Shown piece by piece: positions 55,954-64,000 of a stretch of DNA of 64,000 nt; the first letter of the stretch is position 1; every line of letters starts with the position of its first letter. The translations under genes and the position numbers were made by a program. The DNA is taken from the NCBI RefSeq assembly GCF_000244915.1, contig NZ_CM001442.1, forward strand, positions 6,138,001-6,202,000, given 5' to 3'. A model generated the notes under the pieces. That model made no database searches. It worked only from the letters and a program-made list of their open reading frames with translations, and was not told the DNA's origin. This DNA is from Bradyrhizobium sp. WSM471 (GTDB taxonomy: Bacteria > Pseudomonadota > Alphaproteobacteria > Rhizobiales > Xanthobacteraceae).

Positions 55954-57354
55954 CTACACCACCGGCTTCACGCCCGGCAGCGCCTGCACCAGCTCGCCGA
56001 ACCTGGTGCCGCGGATTTCGAAGTTGCGATACTGGTCGAAGGAGGCGCAGGCGGGTGACAGCAGGACGACCGCGTCAGTGATGCCCGACGCCTCCGCATC
56101 GCGCGCGGCTTGCTCGACCGCGACGTCGAGAGTCTGGCTGATCTCGTGCGGCACTTGCGTACCGAGCGTGCCGGAAAATTCCCGCGCCGCCTCTCCAATC
56201 AAATAGGCCTTTCGGATGCGCGGGAAGTAGCCGGTGAGGCCGGTGATTCCGCCGGCCTTCGGCTTGCCGCCGGCGATCCAGAAGATGTCCGAAAAGGACG
56301 ACAGCGCATGCGCCGTGGCATCGGCATTGGTGCCCTTGGAGTCGTTGACGAACAGCACGTTGCCGCGGCGGCCGACCTGCTCCATGCGGTGCGCGAGGCC
56401 CGGAAAGCTGCGCAGGCCGTTCTGCAAGACATCGAGATCGATGCCCATCGCGAGTGCGGCGGCGGCGGCACAGGCCGCATTCTGCGCATTGTGCAGGCCG
56501 CGCAGAGAACCGATGCCCCCGAGTGCCGCGATTTCACTGCGCGCGCCACCCGAATTGCGCACGATATTGCCATGCTCGACATGGATGCCGCTGGCCAGCG
56601 GATTCCTGACCGAGATGCGCACCACATTCTTGCCGGCGCGATCGAGCCGGTCGGCGATATCGCGGCAAAAACCGTCGTCGACGCCGACGATGGCGGTGCC
56701 GCCGGCCTGCACACCGGCAACGAGACGCTCCTTCACCGCGGCGTAATGCGCGATGGTGCCGTGCCGATCGATGTGGTCCTCGCTGACATTGAGCAGAATG
56801 CCGACGGAGGGGTCGAGCGAGGGCGTGAGGTCGATCTGGTAGGACGACATCTCGATGACGTGGACGCGACCCATGCGCGGCGGCTCCAGCGACAGGATCG
56901 CGGTGCCGATATTACCACCCATCTGGGTGTCATAGCCGGCGACCTTGGTCAGATGCGCGATCAGCGCCGTCGTCGTCGATTTACCATTCGTGCCGGTGAT
57001 GGCGACGAACGGCGCATCCGGTGCGTGGCGGCGCCGTTCGCGGCAGAACAGCTCGATGTCGCCGATCACCTCGATAGCGGCCTCGCGCGCCTTCAGCACG
57101 CTCCAATGCGGCACCGGGTGGGTCAGCGGCACGCCGGGCGCGAGCACCAGCGCGGCGAAATTCGCCCATGAGACGTTGCGCAAATCAGCCGTGATGAAGC
57201 CTGCTTGCGCGGCCTTGGCGACGTTCTCGGCATTGTCGTCCGCGGCGATCACCTCGGCGCCGCCCGCTTTCAACGCGTGACAGGACGCGAGTCCCGAGCC
57301 GCCGAGGCCGAACACCGCGACCGTCTTGCCGGCAAAGGACGTGACGGGGATCAT
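55954..57354 (-). CDS. murD: UDP-N-acetylmuramoylalanine--D-glutamate ligase
   Basis: A 466-residue Mur ligase that adds D-Glu. [20 protein letters not shown] is the N-terminal UDP fold, [16 protein letters not shown] (loop at about 119-128) the ATP site, and [17 protein letters not shown] a conserved substrate block. [20 protein letters not shown] is the typical MurD ending. mraY lies 7 bases upstream. Confidence 0.96.
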   Translation of the reverse strand: MIPVTSFAGKTVAVFGLGGSGLASCHALKAGGAEVIAADDNAENVAKAAQAGFITADLRNVSWANFAALVLAPGVPLTHPVPHWSVLKAREAAIEVIGDIELFCRERRRHAPDAPFVAITGTNGKSTTTALIAHLTKVAGYDTQMGGNIGTAILSLEPPRMGRVHVIEMSSYQIDLTPSLDPSVGILLNVSEDHIDRHGTIAHYAAVKERLVAGVQAGGTAIVGVDDGFCRDIADRLDRAGKNVVRISVRNPLASGIHVEHGNIVRNSGGARSEIAALGGIGSLRGLHNAQNAACAAAAALAMGIDLDVLQNGLRSFPGLAHRMEQVGRRGNVLFVNDSKGTNADATAHALSSFSDIFWIAGGKPKAGGITGLTGYFPRIRKAYLIGEAAREFSGTLGTQVPHEISQTLDVAVEQAARDAEASGITDAVVLLSPACASFDQYRNFEIRGTRFGELVQALPGVKPVV

Positions 57355-57361
57355 CGACCGG

Positions 57362-58465
57362 TCACCGCAGCTTCAGCGTCGACAAGCCGGCGAGCGCCAG
57401 CATCACCGAGATGATCCAGAACCGGATCACGATCTGCGGCTCGGTCCAGCCGAGCTGCTCGAAATGGTGATGGATCGGCGCCATCCGGAAGATGCGTTTT
57501 CCCGTCATCTTGAACGACACCACCTGCACGATGACGGAGACCGCCTCCAGCACGAACAGGCCGCCGATCACCGCGAGCACGATCTCGTGCTTCACCGCGA
57601 CCGCGATCGCACCCAGCATGCCGCCGAGCGCGAGCGAGCCGGTGTCGCCCATGAAGATCGAGGCCGGCGGCGCGTTGAACCAGAGGAAGCCGAGGCCCGC
57701 GCCCAGCAGCGCGCCGCAGAGCACGGCGAGTTCGCCGGTGCCGGCGACATATTTGATCTGGAGATAATCGGCGAACACCGCGTTGCCGGCGAGATAGGCG
57801 ATCATCGCAAAGCTCGCGGTCGCGATCATCACGGGCACGATGGCAAGGCCGTCGAGACCGTCGGTGAGGTTCACCGCGTTGCCGGCGCCGACGATGACGA
57901 AGGCGCCGAACACGACGAAGAACCAGCCGAAATGCAGCACGGTGTCCTTCAGGAAAGGAATCGTCAGCGCGGTCGATGCGGGATCTCGGTTCAGCCGCAC
58001 CAGCGCGTAGCAGGCCACAAGCGCGATCGCCGCCTCGATCAGCAGGCGGAGCTTGCTGCCGAAGCCGGTCGTGGTCTGCTTGGTCACCTTGAGATAATCG
58101 TCATAGAAGCCGACGAAGCCGAAACCGAGCGTCACCGCCAGCACGATCCAGACGTAAGGGTTAAGCGGATTGGCCCACAGCACCGTGCCGACCGTGAGGC
58201 CGGACAGGATCATCAGGCCGCCCATGGTGGGCGTGCCTTTCTTGGCGAGGTGCGATTGCGGACCATCGGCCCGGATCGGCTGGCCCTTGCCTTGGCGGAT
58301 GCGCAGATGGTCGATGATCCAGGGCCCGAACAGGAACACGAACAGCGCGCCGGTGACGACGGCGCCGCCGGTGCGGAAGGTGATGTAACGGAAGACGTTC
58401 AGGAAGGTGCGAACGGCACCGAAGCCCGGAAATGTGTTGGAGAGCTCGATCAACCAGTAAAACAT
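57362..58465 (-). CDS. mraY: Phospho-N-acetylmuramoyl-pentapeptide transferase
   Basis: A 367-residue, 10-helix membrane enzyme that makes lipid [44 protein letters not shown] and [14 protein letters not shown] hold the catalytic Asp residues; [11 protein letters not shown] is the MraY-specific His block. The gap to murF upstream is 164 bases, with no clear gene. Confidence 0.97.
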   Translation of the reverse strand: MFYWLIELSNTFPGFGAVRTFLNVFRYITFRTGGAVVTGALFVFLFGPWIIDHLRIRQGKGQPIRADGPQSHLAKKGTPTMGGLMILSGLTVGTVLWANPLNPYVWIVLAVTLGFGFVGFYDDYLKVTKQTTTGFGSKLRLLIEAAIALVACYALVRLNRDPASTALTIPFLKDTVLHFGWFFVVFGAFVIVGAGNAVNLTDGLDGLAIVPVMIATASFAMIAYLAGNAVFADYLQIKYVAGTGELAVLCGALLGAGLGFLWFNAPPASIFMGDTGSLALGGMLGAIAVAVKHEIVLAVIGGLFVLEAVSVIVQVVSFKMTGKRIFRMAPIHHHFEQLGWTEPQIVIRFWIISVMLALAGLSTLKLR

Positions 58466-58629
58466 TCAGACGGTCCTATGGTGCCTTTGCACGCGCCTTG
58501 ATCTTGGCCTTGTCAACCTGCCTCACGCGCATTCGCTGGTCTTCATCATGGGGTCGGGCGACCTCTAAAGAAAACGAACGGCTTCGCGCCGGAAAGGGTG
58601 GGATTCGGGAACAGCGCCTTCCAAGCAGT

Positions 58630-60009
58630 TTACGCCCTTGCCTGCAAGGCGGCCACTAGGCCCGGCACAAACTTGTTGACCCAGAACATCTTCTTGCTGC
58701 CCTTGACAACCACGACATCGCCTGCCCTCAGCAGATTTGCGACCTCGCCCGGCTTCAGCGTAACGGGGTCGTCGTGCCAGCCGAGGCCCTTGCCGGCTGG
58801 AAGCACTTCGAACAGGTGACGCATCAGGGGCCCGACGCAATAGACGCCGTCGATGCCGTCGAGATGCCCGGCGAGGTCGGTGTGATAGGCCGGCGCGCCG
58901 TCGCCGAGCTCCAGCATGTCGCCGAGTACCGCAATGCGGCGGCCGCCGGTCGTGTTGCGCGCCTGCAGGCTTTGCAGCGCGGCAGCCACGCTGGCGGGAT
59001 TGCCGTTGAAGCTGTCGTCGATCACGGTGACGCCGCCGACCGCCTGCTCGACGCCGCGGCCGGTCATGATGCCGACGCGGTCGAGCTTGATCGCAAGCGT
59101 GGCCGCATCGAGGTTGGCCGCACGGATCGATGCAAGCGCGGCGAGCGCGTTCTGGACGCGGTGCGGCGCGCCCGGCGTCAGGCTGAACGCGATCTCCTTC
59201 TTGCCGAGCGCGGCCACGACCTGCCAGCTGTCGCCATGCGGCGCGTGCGCGACCTCGTGCACCTCGGCTTTGTCGCCAAAGCGGATGACCTTGCCCTTCC
59301 AGTCCGGCGCCTTGATCCCGGCGGGCAGCACCAGCACACCTTCCGCGGGCAGGCCGAGTGCGATCGACACCTTCTCGCGGCGGATGGCTTCGAGCGAGCC
59401 GAGCTTCTCCAGATGCACCGGCTGGACGTTGACGACGAGCGCGACCGTCGGCCGCGTCAGTTCGCTGAGCCGCGCGATCTCCCCGGCCTGGTTCATGCCC
59501 ATCTCGACGACCCAGAGACTTGCATCCGGCCGCGCATTGCACAGCGTCAGCGGCACGCCCCAGAAATTGTTGAAGCTCGACGGGCTGGCATAGGCATTGG
59601 GGTAGGCCGCGAGGAATTCCTTGGTGCTGGTCTTGCCTGCACTGCCGGTGAGCCCGATCACCGGGCCGTTGAAGCGCGCGCGTGCCGCGCGCGCAAGCCC
59701 CCAGAGACCGTCGATCAGCGTGTCCTTGACGACGATCTGCGGAATGCGGACGCCCGCGATCTCGTGCGGCACGATCATCGCGACCGCGCCGGAAGCTTCC
59801 GCCTTGTCCGCGAACTCCCAGCCGTCACGCGCGCTGGCGAAGGCCGAGATGAAGCCCCCGCTCGGCGTGCCGCTCAGCGCGACGAACAGGCTGCCCGGTT
59901 TCACCAGCCGGCTGTCCTGGGTGACGAAGTCGATCGGCGTGTCCGGGAATGATCCGGCAACGCCCAGCGCGCGCGCCACTTCGGCCACCGTCCATATGGG
60001 CGCGCTCAT
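58630..60009 (-). CDS. murF: UDP-MurNAc-tripeptide--D-alanyl-D-alanine ligase
   Basis: A 459-residue Mur ligase that adds the D-Ala-D-Ala made by Ddl. GLTGSAGKTSTKEFLAA (loop about 121-128) is the ATP site, SFNNFWGVPLTL and WVVEMGMNQAGEIARLSEL the MurF-specific blocks, and VIDDSFNGNPASVAAALQSL the C-terminal signature. The start overlaps the murE stop by 4 bases. Confidence 0.96.
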   Translation of the reverse strand: MSAPIWTVAEVARALGVAGSFPDTPIDFVTQDSRLVKPGSLFVALSGTPSGGFISAFASARDGWEFADKAEASGAVAMIVPHEIAGVRIPQIVVKDTLIDGLWGLARAARARFNGPVIGLTGSAGKTSTKEFLAAYPNAYASPSSFNNFWGVPLTLCNARPDASLWVVEMGMNQAGEIARLSELTRPTVALVVNVQPVHLEKLGSLEAIRREKVSIALGLPAEGVLVLPAGIKAPDWKGKVIRFGDKAEVHEVAHAPHGDSWQVVAALGKKEIAFSLTPGAPHRVQNALAALASIRAANLDAATLAIKLDRVGIMTGRGVEQAVGGVTVIDDSFNGNPASVAAALQSLQARNTTGGRRIAVLGDMLELGDGAPAYHTDLAGHLDGIDGVYCVGPLMRHLFEVLPAGKGLGWHDDPVTLKPGEVANLLRAGDVVVVKGSKKMFWVNKFVPGLVAALQARA

Positions 60010-61478
60010 GCAATCCTCGACGCTAGTGCGGCGGCGACCGCCTCGTGATCACTGAAGGGCAAAACCTCTCCGCCGACGATCTGCCCGATCTCGTGCCCCT
60101 TGCCGGCGATGAGCAGCGCATCGCCATCTTCCAATTCCGCGATCGCGGTGCGGATCGCCGCGGCCCGGTCGCCGATTTCGCGGGCGCCCTTGGCGGCGGC
60201 GAGGATTTCGGCGCGGATGGATTCCGGCTTCTCGCTGCGCGGATTGTCGTCGGTGACGATGACACCGTCGGCGTTGCCAGCCGCGATCTCGCCCATGATC
60301 GGACGCTTGCCGGCATCGCGGTCGCCGCCGGCACCGAACACGACGACCAGCCTGCGCCTGGCGTAGGGACGCAGCGCCTGCAGCGCCTTGGCCAGCGCAT
60401 CGGGCTTGTGCGCGTAGTCGACGAAGATCGGCGCGCCGTTGCGCTCGCCGACGCGCTCCAACCGGCCTTTGGCGCCTTCGAGACGTTCGAGGCTCGCGAA
60501 CACGTTTGCGGCGTCGCTGCCGGTGCCGATGGCGAGACCGGCCGACACCAGCGCATTCTCGATCTGGAATTCGCCGACCAGCGGCAGCCGGATCGCATAC
60601 CGCTTGCCGCGATGTTCGAGCGCGAGCATTTGCGAAAACCCCTCGACCTCCGCACCGGCGAGACGAATGCCCTCGCCTACCCCGTCGCCGTTGCGACCGA
60701 CCGCCATCACGCGCAAGCCGCGCGAATTCGCAGCACTGATCGCCTCCGCCGAGCAATCATGATCGGCCGAGATCACGGCCGCGCCCCCCGGCGGGACAAG
60801 TTCGCGGAACAGCCTGAGCTTGGCCGCGAGATAATGCGCGACGGTCGGGTGATAATCCATGTGGTCGCGCGAGAGATTGGTGAAGCCGCCGGCGGACACG
60901 CGCACGCCGTCGAGGCGATATTGGTCGAGCCCGTGAGAAGAGGCCTCGAAGGCGAGATGCGTGACGCCTTCGCGCGCGATCTCGTCCAACTGTCGGTGCA
61001 GCGCAATCGGATCGGGCGTCGTCAGCGAGCCGTAGACGGTGCGCTTCGGCGAGACCAGGCCGATGGTTCCGATGCTGGCGGATGCGTGCCCGAGCCGGTC
61101 CCAGATCTGCCGGGTGAATGCGGCGACCGAGGTCTTGCCGCTGGTGCCGGTCACCGCCGCAATTGTCGCGGGCTGCGCGGGATAGAATCTTGCCGCGGCC
61201 AGCGCCAGCGCGCGGCGCGGATTGGCGACTGAGATGAACGGCACCTTGCAGCCATCAGGCACATGCTCGCCAACGACCGCCACCGCGCCCGCGGCAATCG
61301 CGGCATCGATGAAGCGCGCACCGTCGGTCTTGCTGCCCGCAAGTGCGAAAAAGAGATGACCCGGCTTGACCGCGCGGCTGTCGAGGGCAACGCCGGTCAC
61401 GTCGAGCGCCGCGACGGCGGGCTCGATTGCGGCGTCATTGCCCTGAACGTCCTGATCGAGGAGGTCGCGCAGCTTCAT
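60006..61478 (-). CDS. murE: UDP-MurNAc-Ala-Glu--meso-diaminopimelate ligase
   Basis: A 490-residue Mur ligase. AAVTGTSGKTSVAAF (loop about 111-117) is the ATP site, SSHGLDQYRLDGV and FTNLSRDHMDYH the carbamylated-Lys and substrate regions, YAHKPDALAKALQAL a conserved block, and VTDDNPRSEKPESI contains DNPR, the mark of meso-diaminopimelate specificity. So the peptidoglycan is of the usual Gram-negative type. Confidence 0.97.
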   Translation of the reverse strand: MKLRDLLDQDVQGNDAAIEPAVAALDVTGVALDSRAVKPGHLFFALAGSKTDGARFIDAAIAAGAVAVVGEHVPDGCKVPFISVANPRRALALAAARFYPAQPATIAAVTGTSGKTSVAAFTRQIWDRLGHASASIGTIGLVSPKRTVYGSLTTPDPIALHRQLDEIAREGVTHLAFEASSHGLDQYRLDGVRVSAGGFTNLSRDHMDYHPTVAHYLAAKLRLFRELVPPGGAAVISADHDCSAEAISAANSRGLRVMAVGRNGDGVGEGIRLAGAEVEGFSQMLALEHRGKRYAIRLPLVGEFQIENALVSAGLAIGTGSDAANVFASLERLEGAKGRLERVGERNGAPIFVDYAHKPDALAKALQALRPYARRRLVVVFGAGGDRDAGKRPIMGEIAAGNADGVIVTDDNPRSEKPESIRAEILAAAKGAREIGDRAAAIRTAIAELEDGDALLIAGKGHEIGQIVGGEVLPFSDHEAVAAALASRIA

Positions 61479-61562
61479 GGTCTTCCAGTCGACATGCCGG
61501 ACCGGATCGCCGAATCTCCAGGGAAATCCCGACTCAGCAGCGGCAACGGCCCACCCGGTTGA

Positions 61563-63317
61563 TTACTGGGTTGTCCTGGATGCTGCAAGAATAAGGCGCT
61601 CGGACGGCGGCAGATCGAACCGCGGTTCGACGCCCAAAAGCGGCGCGATCCGCTCGATCACCTTGCCGCCGGTCGGCACCGCGTTCCAGCCCGAGGTGAT
61701 GAAACCCTTCGTTTCGGGAATCGCCTGGGGCTCGTCCAGCATGATCAGGATCTGATATTTCGGATCATCGCACGGCATGATCGCGGTGAAGGAGTTGAGC
61801 ACCCGCTTTTTGGCATAGCGGCCGTTGATGACTTTCTCGGACGTGCCGGTCTTGCCGCCGACATAGTAACCCTTGACGTCAGCGGTCTTGGCGGTGCCGA
61901 TTTCGGCATTGAGCCGCATCAGGAACCGCATCTTGTCGCTGGTCTCCGTCTTGATGACGCGCTTGGCCATCGCCGCCGCTTCGGATTCGGTCCGTTTCAT
62001 GAAGGTTGGCGGAATCAGATAGCCGCCGTTCACCAGCGCGTTGATGCCCATCACCGCCTGGAGCGGCGCCACCGACATGCCCTGGCCGAACGCGATGGTC
62101 ACCGTGTTCAGCTCGCCCCAGCGTCGCGGCACCAGGGGAGCCGCGCTCTCCGGCAGCTCGGTGCGCAGCCGCGTCAACTGTCCCATCTTGGCAAGGAACG
62201 CCTTGTGGGCCTCGACGCCCTGGCTGAGCGCGATCCGCGCCGCGCCGATATTGGACGAATAGGTGAACACTTCCTTGGTGTTGATGAAGCGTCCAAGCGC
62301 GTGGCTGTCGTGAATGGTGAACTTGCCGTAGTGCAGGTTTCCGCGCGCGTCCCACGACGAATTCAAATTGATCTTGCCTGAATCCAGCGCCATCGCCAGC
62401 GTGAATGCCTTGAAGGTCGATCCCATTTCGTAGACGCCGGTGGTCAGGCGATTGATGCGGTCGGGGTCGTGCGCCTCCTTCGGACTGTTGGGATCGAAGT
62501 CCGGAAGGGAGACCATCGCCACGATCTCGCCGGTCTTGACGTTGGAGACGATGCCGGAGGCGGCCTTGGTGTGGTATTTCTCCTTGGCCTTCAGCAGCTC
62601 GTCACGCAGTGCGTGCTCGACGCGCAGATCGACCGAGAGCTCGATCGGTTTTTGCAGCCGGTCGGTGGCAAAGCCCGCGCGATGGAGATCGGCGAGCCCC
62701 TGATTGTCGAGCCACTTCTCCATGCCGGCGATGCCCTGGTTGTCGATGTTGACCAGACCGATGACGTGGGCGACCTCGTTGCCGGTCGGATAGACGCGCT
62801 TGTTCTCGCGCAGGAAGCCGATGCCGGGAATGCCGAGCTTGTGGATGTCCTGCTGTTGCTTCGCCGTAATCTCGCGCTTGAGCCAGACGAATCCCTTGCG
62901 CGTCTTCAGGCGCTCGCGCACCTCGGCCTCGTCGAGGTCGGGCACAGTGGCGGTCAGAAGCTCGATCGCCTCGTCCTTGTCGATGATGCGGCGCGGCTCG
63001 CCGAACAGGCTCGACGCCTTGACGTCGGTCGCGAGGATCGCACCATTGCGATCGACGATGTCGGGCCGCGCGGTCGCGACCACCTCCTGCGCCGCGGCGC
63101 GGCGCGCGCCGTGCGCGTCGGCGCCGATCGCGAACATCACGAGCCGGCCGCCGATCAGGGCGTAAACCGCGCCGAAGGCGAGCATCGCCAGGCCGACACG
63201 CGCCCGCGCCTTGGCCGCGCGATCGACGTTGCGCCCGTACAGCAGGCTGCGGATCAGCCGCTGCCGCCAAGGCTCGGTCGGCTTTTCTGCCGGTTTGGCC
63301 GGGGTCACAGCACTCAT
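61563..63317 (-). CDS. ftsI: Division transpeptidase FtsI (PBP3)
   Basis: A 584-residue class B penicillin-binding protein. One N-terminal helix (about 41-60) follows a basic cytoplasmic stretch. Active-site motifs are STFK (Ser300-Lys303), SSN (354-356) and KTGT (489-492). The pedestal domain spans about 80-230. The start overlaps the ftsL stop (ATGA). It cross-links septal peptidoglycan with FtsW. Confidence 0.96.
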   Translation of the reverse strand: MSAVTPAKPAEKPTEPWRQRLIRSLLYGRNVDRAAKARARVGLAMLAFGAVYALIGGRLVMFAIGADAHGARRAAAQEVVATARPDIVDRNGAILATDVKASSLFGEPRRIIDKDEAIELLTATVPDLDEAEVRERLKTRKGFVWLKREITAKQQQDIHKLGIPGIGFLRENKRVYPTGNEVAHVIGLVNIDNQGIAGMEKWLDNQGLADLHRAGFATDRLQKPIELSVDLRVEHALRDELLKAKEKYHTKAASGIVSNVKTGEIVAMVSLPDFDPNSPKEAHDPDRINRLTTGVYEMGSTFKAFTLAMALDSGKINLNSSWDARGNLHYGKFTIHDSHALGRFINTKEVFTYSSNIGAARIALSQGVEAHKAFLAKMGQLTRLRTELPESAAPLVPRRWGELNTVTIAFGQGMSVAPLQAVMGINALVNGGYLIPPTFMKRTESEAAAMAKRVIKTETSDKMRFLMRLNAEIGTAKTADVKGYYVGGKTGTSEKVINGRYAKKRVLNSFTAIMPCDDPKYQILIMLDEPQAIPETKGFITSGWNAVPTGGKVIERIAPLLGVEPRFDLPPSERLILAASRTTQ

Positions 63318-63706
63318 GGCTTGTCCTCGGGCTGAGGCACGGAGCCCGTCACATTATCGGGATCGCTGGCGGCTTCGATGGTGTTGAGCATGGCGCCGAT
63401 CGGATCCGGCTCGCCCGGCCTGAACATGCGCGGCGGACGCTCGGGCAAATTCTTCAGTGAATCATATTGCGTGCCGTTGACCGGCTTGAGCTGCAGATGC
63501 CGATCGGACAGGCCTTGCAGGCGCTGGGGCGCATCGAGCTTGGCCCATTCGGAGCGCAGCGCCGCGATCGCATCGCGCTGCTCGCGGATCTCCGCATGCA
63601 GCCGCAGCACCTTTTCGGTGCGCGCCGTGGAGTCCATCTTGATCCTATAGACATAGGCCGCCGCGAAGATCAGCGCGCCGATGACGAGGAGGTGGATGAA
63701 GCGCAT
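63314..63706 (-). CDS. ftsL: Cell division protein FtsL
   Basis: A 130-residue bitopic protein: a short cytoplasmic start, one helix (HLLVIGALIFAAAYVYRI), and a coiled-coil periplasmic part (HAEIREQRDAIAALRSEWAK). FtsL recruits FtsI/FtsW with FtsB and FtsQ. The Pro-rich acidic tail is poorly conserved. Its place between rsmH and ftsI is the standard order. Confidence 0.9.
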   Translation of the reverse strand: MRFIHLLVIGALIFAAAYVYRIKMDSTARTEKVLRLHAEIREQRDAIAALRSEWAKLDAPQRLQGLSDRHLQLKPVNGTQYDSLKNLPERPPRMFRPGEPDPIGAMLNTIEAASDPDNVTGSVPQPEDKP

Positions 63707-63709
63707 GCG

Positions 63710-64000
<291 letters not shown>

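Overview
The window is GC-rich, densely coded alphaproteobacterial chromosome and looks like Bradyrhizobium or a close relative. The signs are a small heat-shock gene with a ROSE-type RNA thermometer, an EcfG-type stress promoter, an FtsZ with a long linker and C-terminal tail, and many short palindromic intergenic repeats. I saw no rRNA, tRNA, CRISPR array, insertion sequence or prophage.

Layout. 1-9.6 kb: a hotdog thioesterase, a DUF1328 protein, a UvrD-type helicase with a palindromic repeat inserted in frame, an orphan HicB, a Cys-rich/OmpA pair, a three-gene lipid/membrane operon (Mpo1-like, SDR, ICMT-like), a small protein behind an EcfG-type promoter, and a sorbosone dehydrogenase-like protein. 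9.8-12.8 kb: aspartate dehydrogenase-like gene and LysR regulator, divergent from a tartrate/D-malate dehydrogenase. 13-14.5 kb: heat-shock operon with ROSE element and three small unknown genes. 14.5-22.8 kb: two paralogous secreted hydrolases, a CGNR regulator divergent from an alpha/beta hydrolase, a Zn metallopeptidase, an ABC exporter and an L,D-transpeptidase.

23-28.4 kb holds the most interesting locus: ACP and fatty acyl-AMP ligase on the plus strand, facing an SGNH protein, an MBOAT acyltransferase and a desaturase on the minus strand. Part for part this resembles the DltA/C/B/D machinery, but is built around a fatty acyl-AMP ligase, so it may put fatty acyl groups on an unidentified envelope molecule.

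28.5-38.4 kb: remains of a glycerophosphodiesterase gene, a membrane/spermidine-synthase fusion, a PYROXD2-like oxidoreductase, an orphan Flp pilin, prmA, an aminopeptidase P and a Bcr/CflA-type transporter. 38.4-64 kb, nearly all minus strand: the division and cell wall (dcw) cluster, in transcription order rsmH (partial), ftsL, ftsI, murE, murF, mraY, murD, ftsW, murG, murC, murB, ddl, ftsQ, ftsA, ftsZ, then lpxC, bamD, recN and ligA. Together these make peptidoglycan precursors, assemble the divisome, start lipid A synthesis and insert outer-membrane proteins. The only plus-strand gene among them is a small GIY-YIG nuclease lying between two direct copies of the same palindromic repeat.
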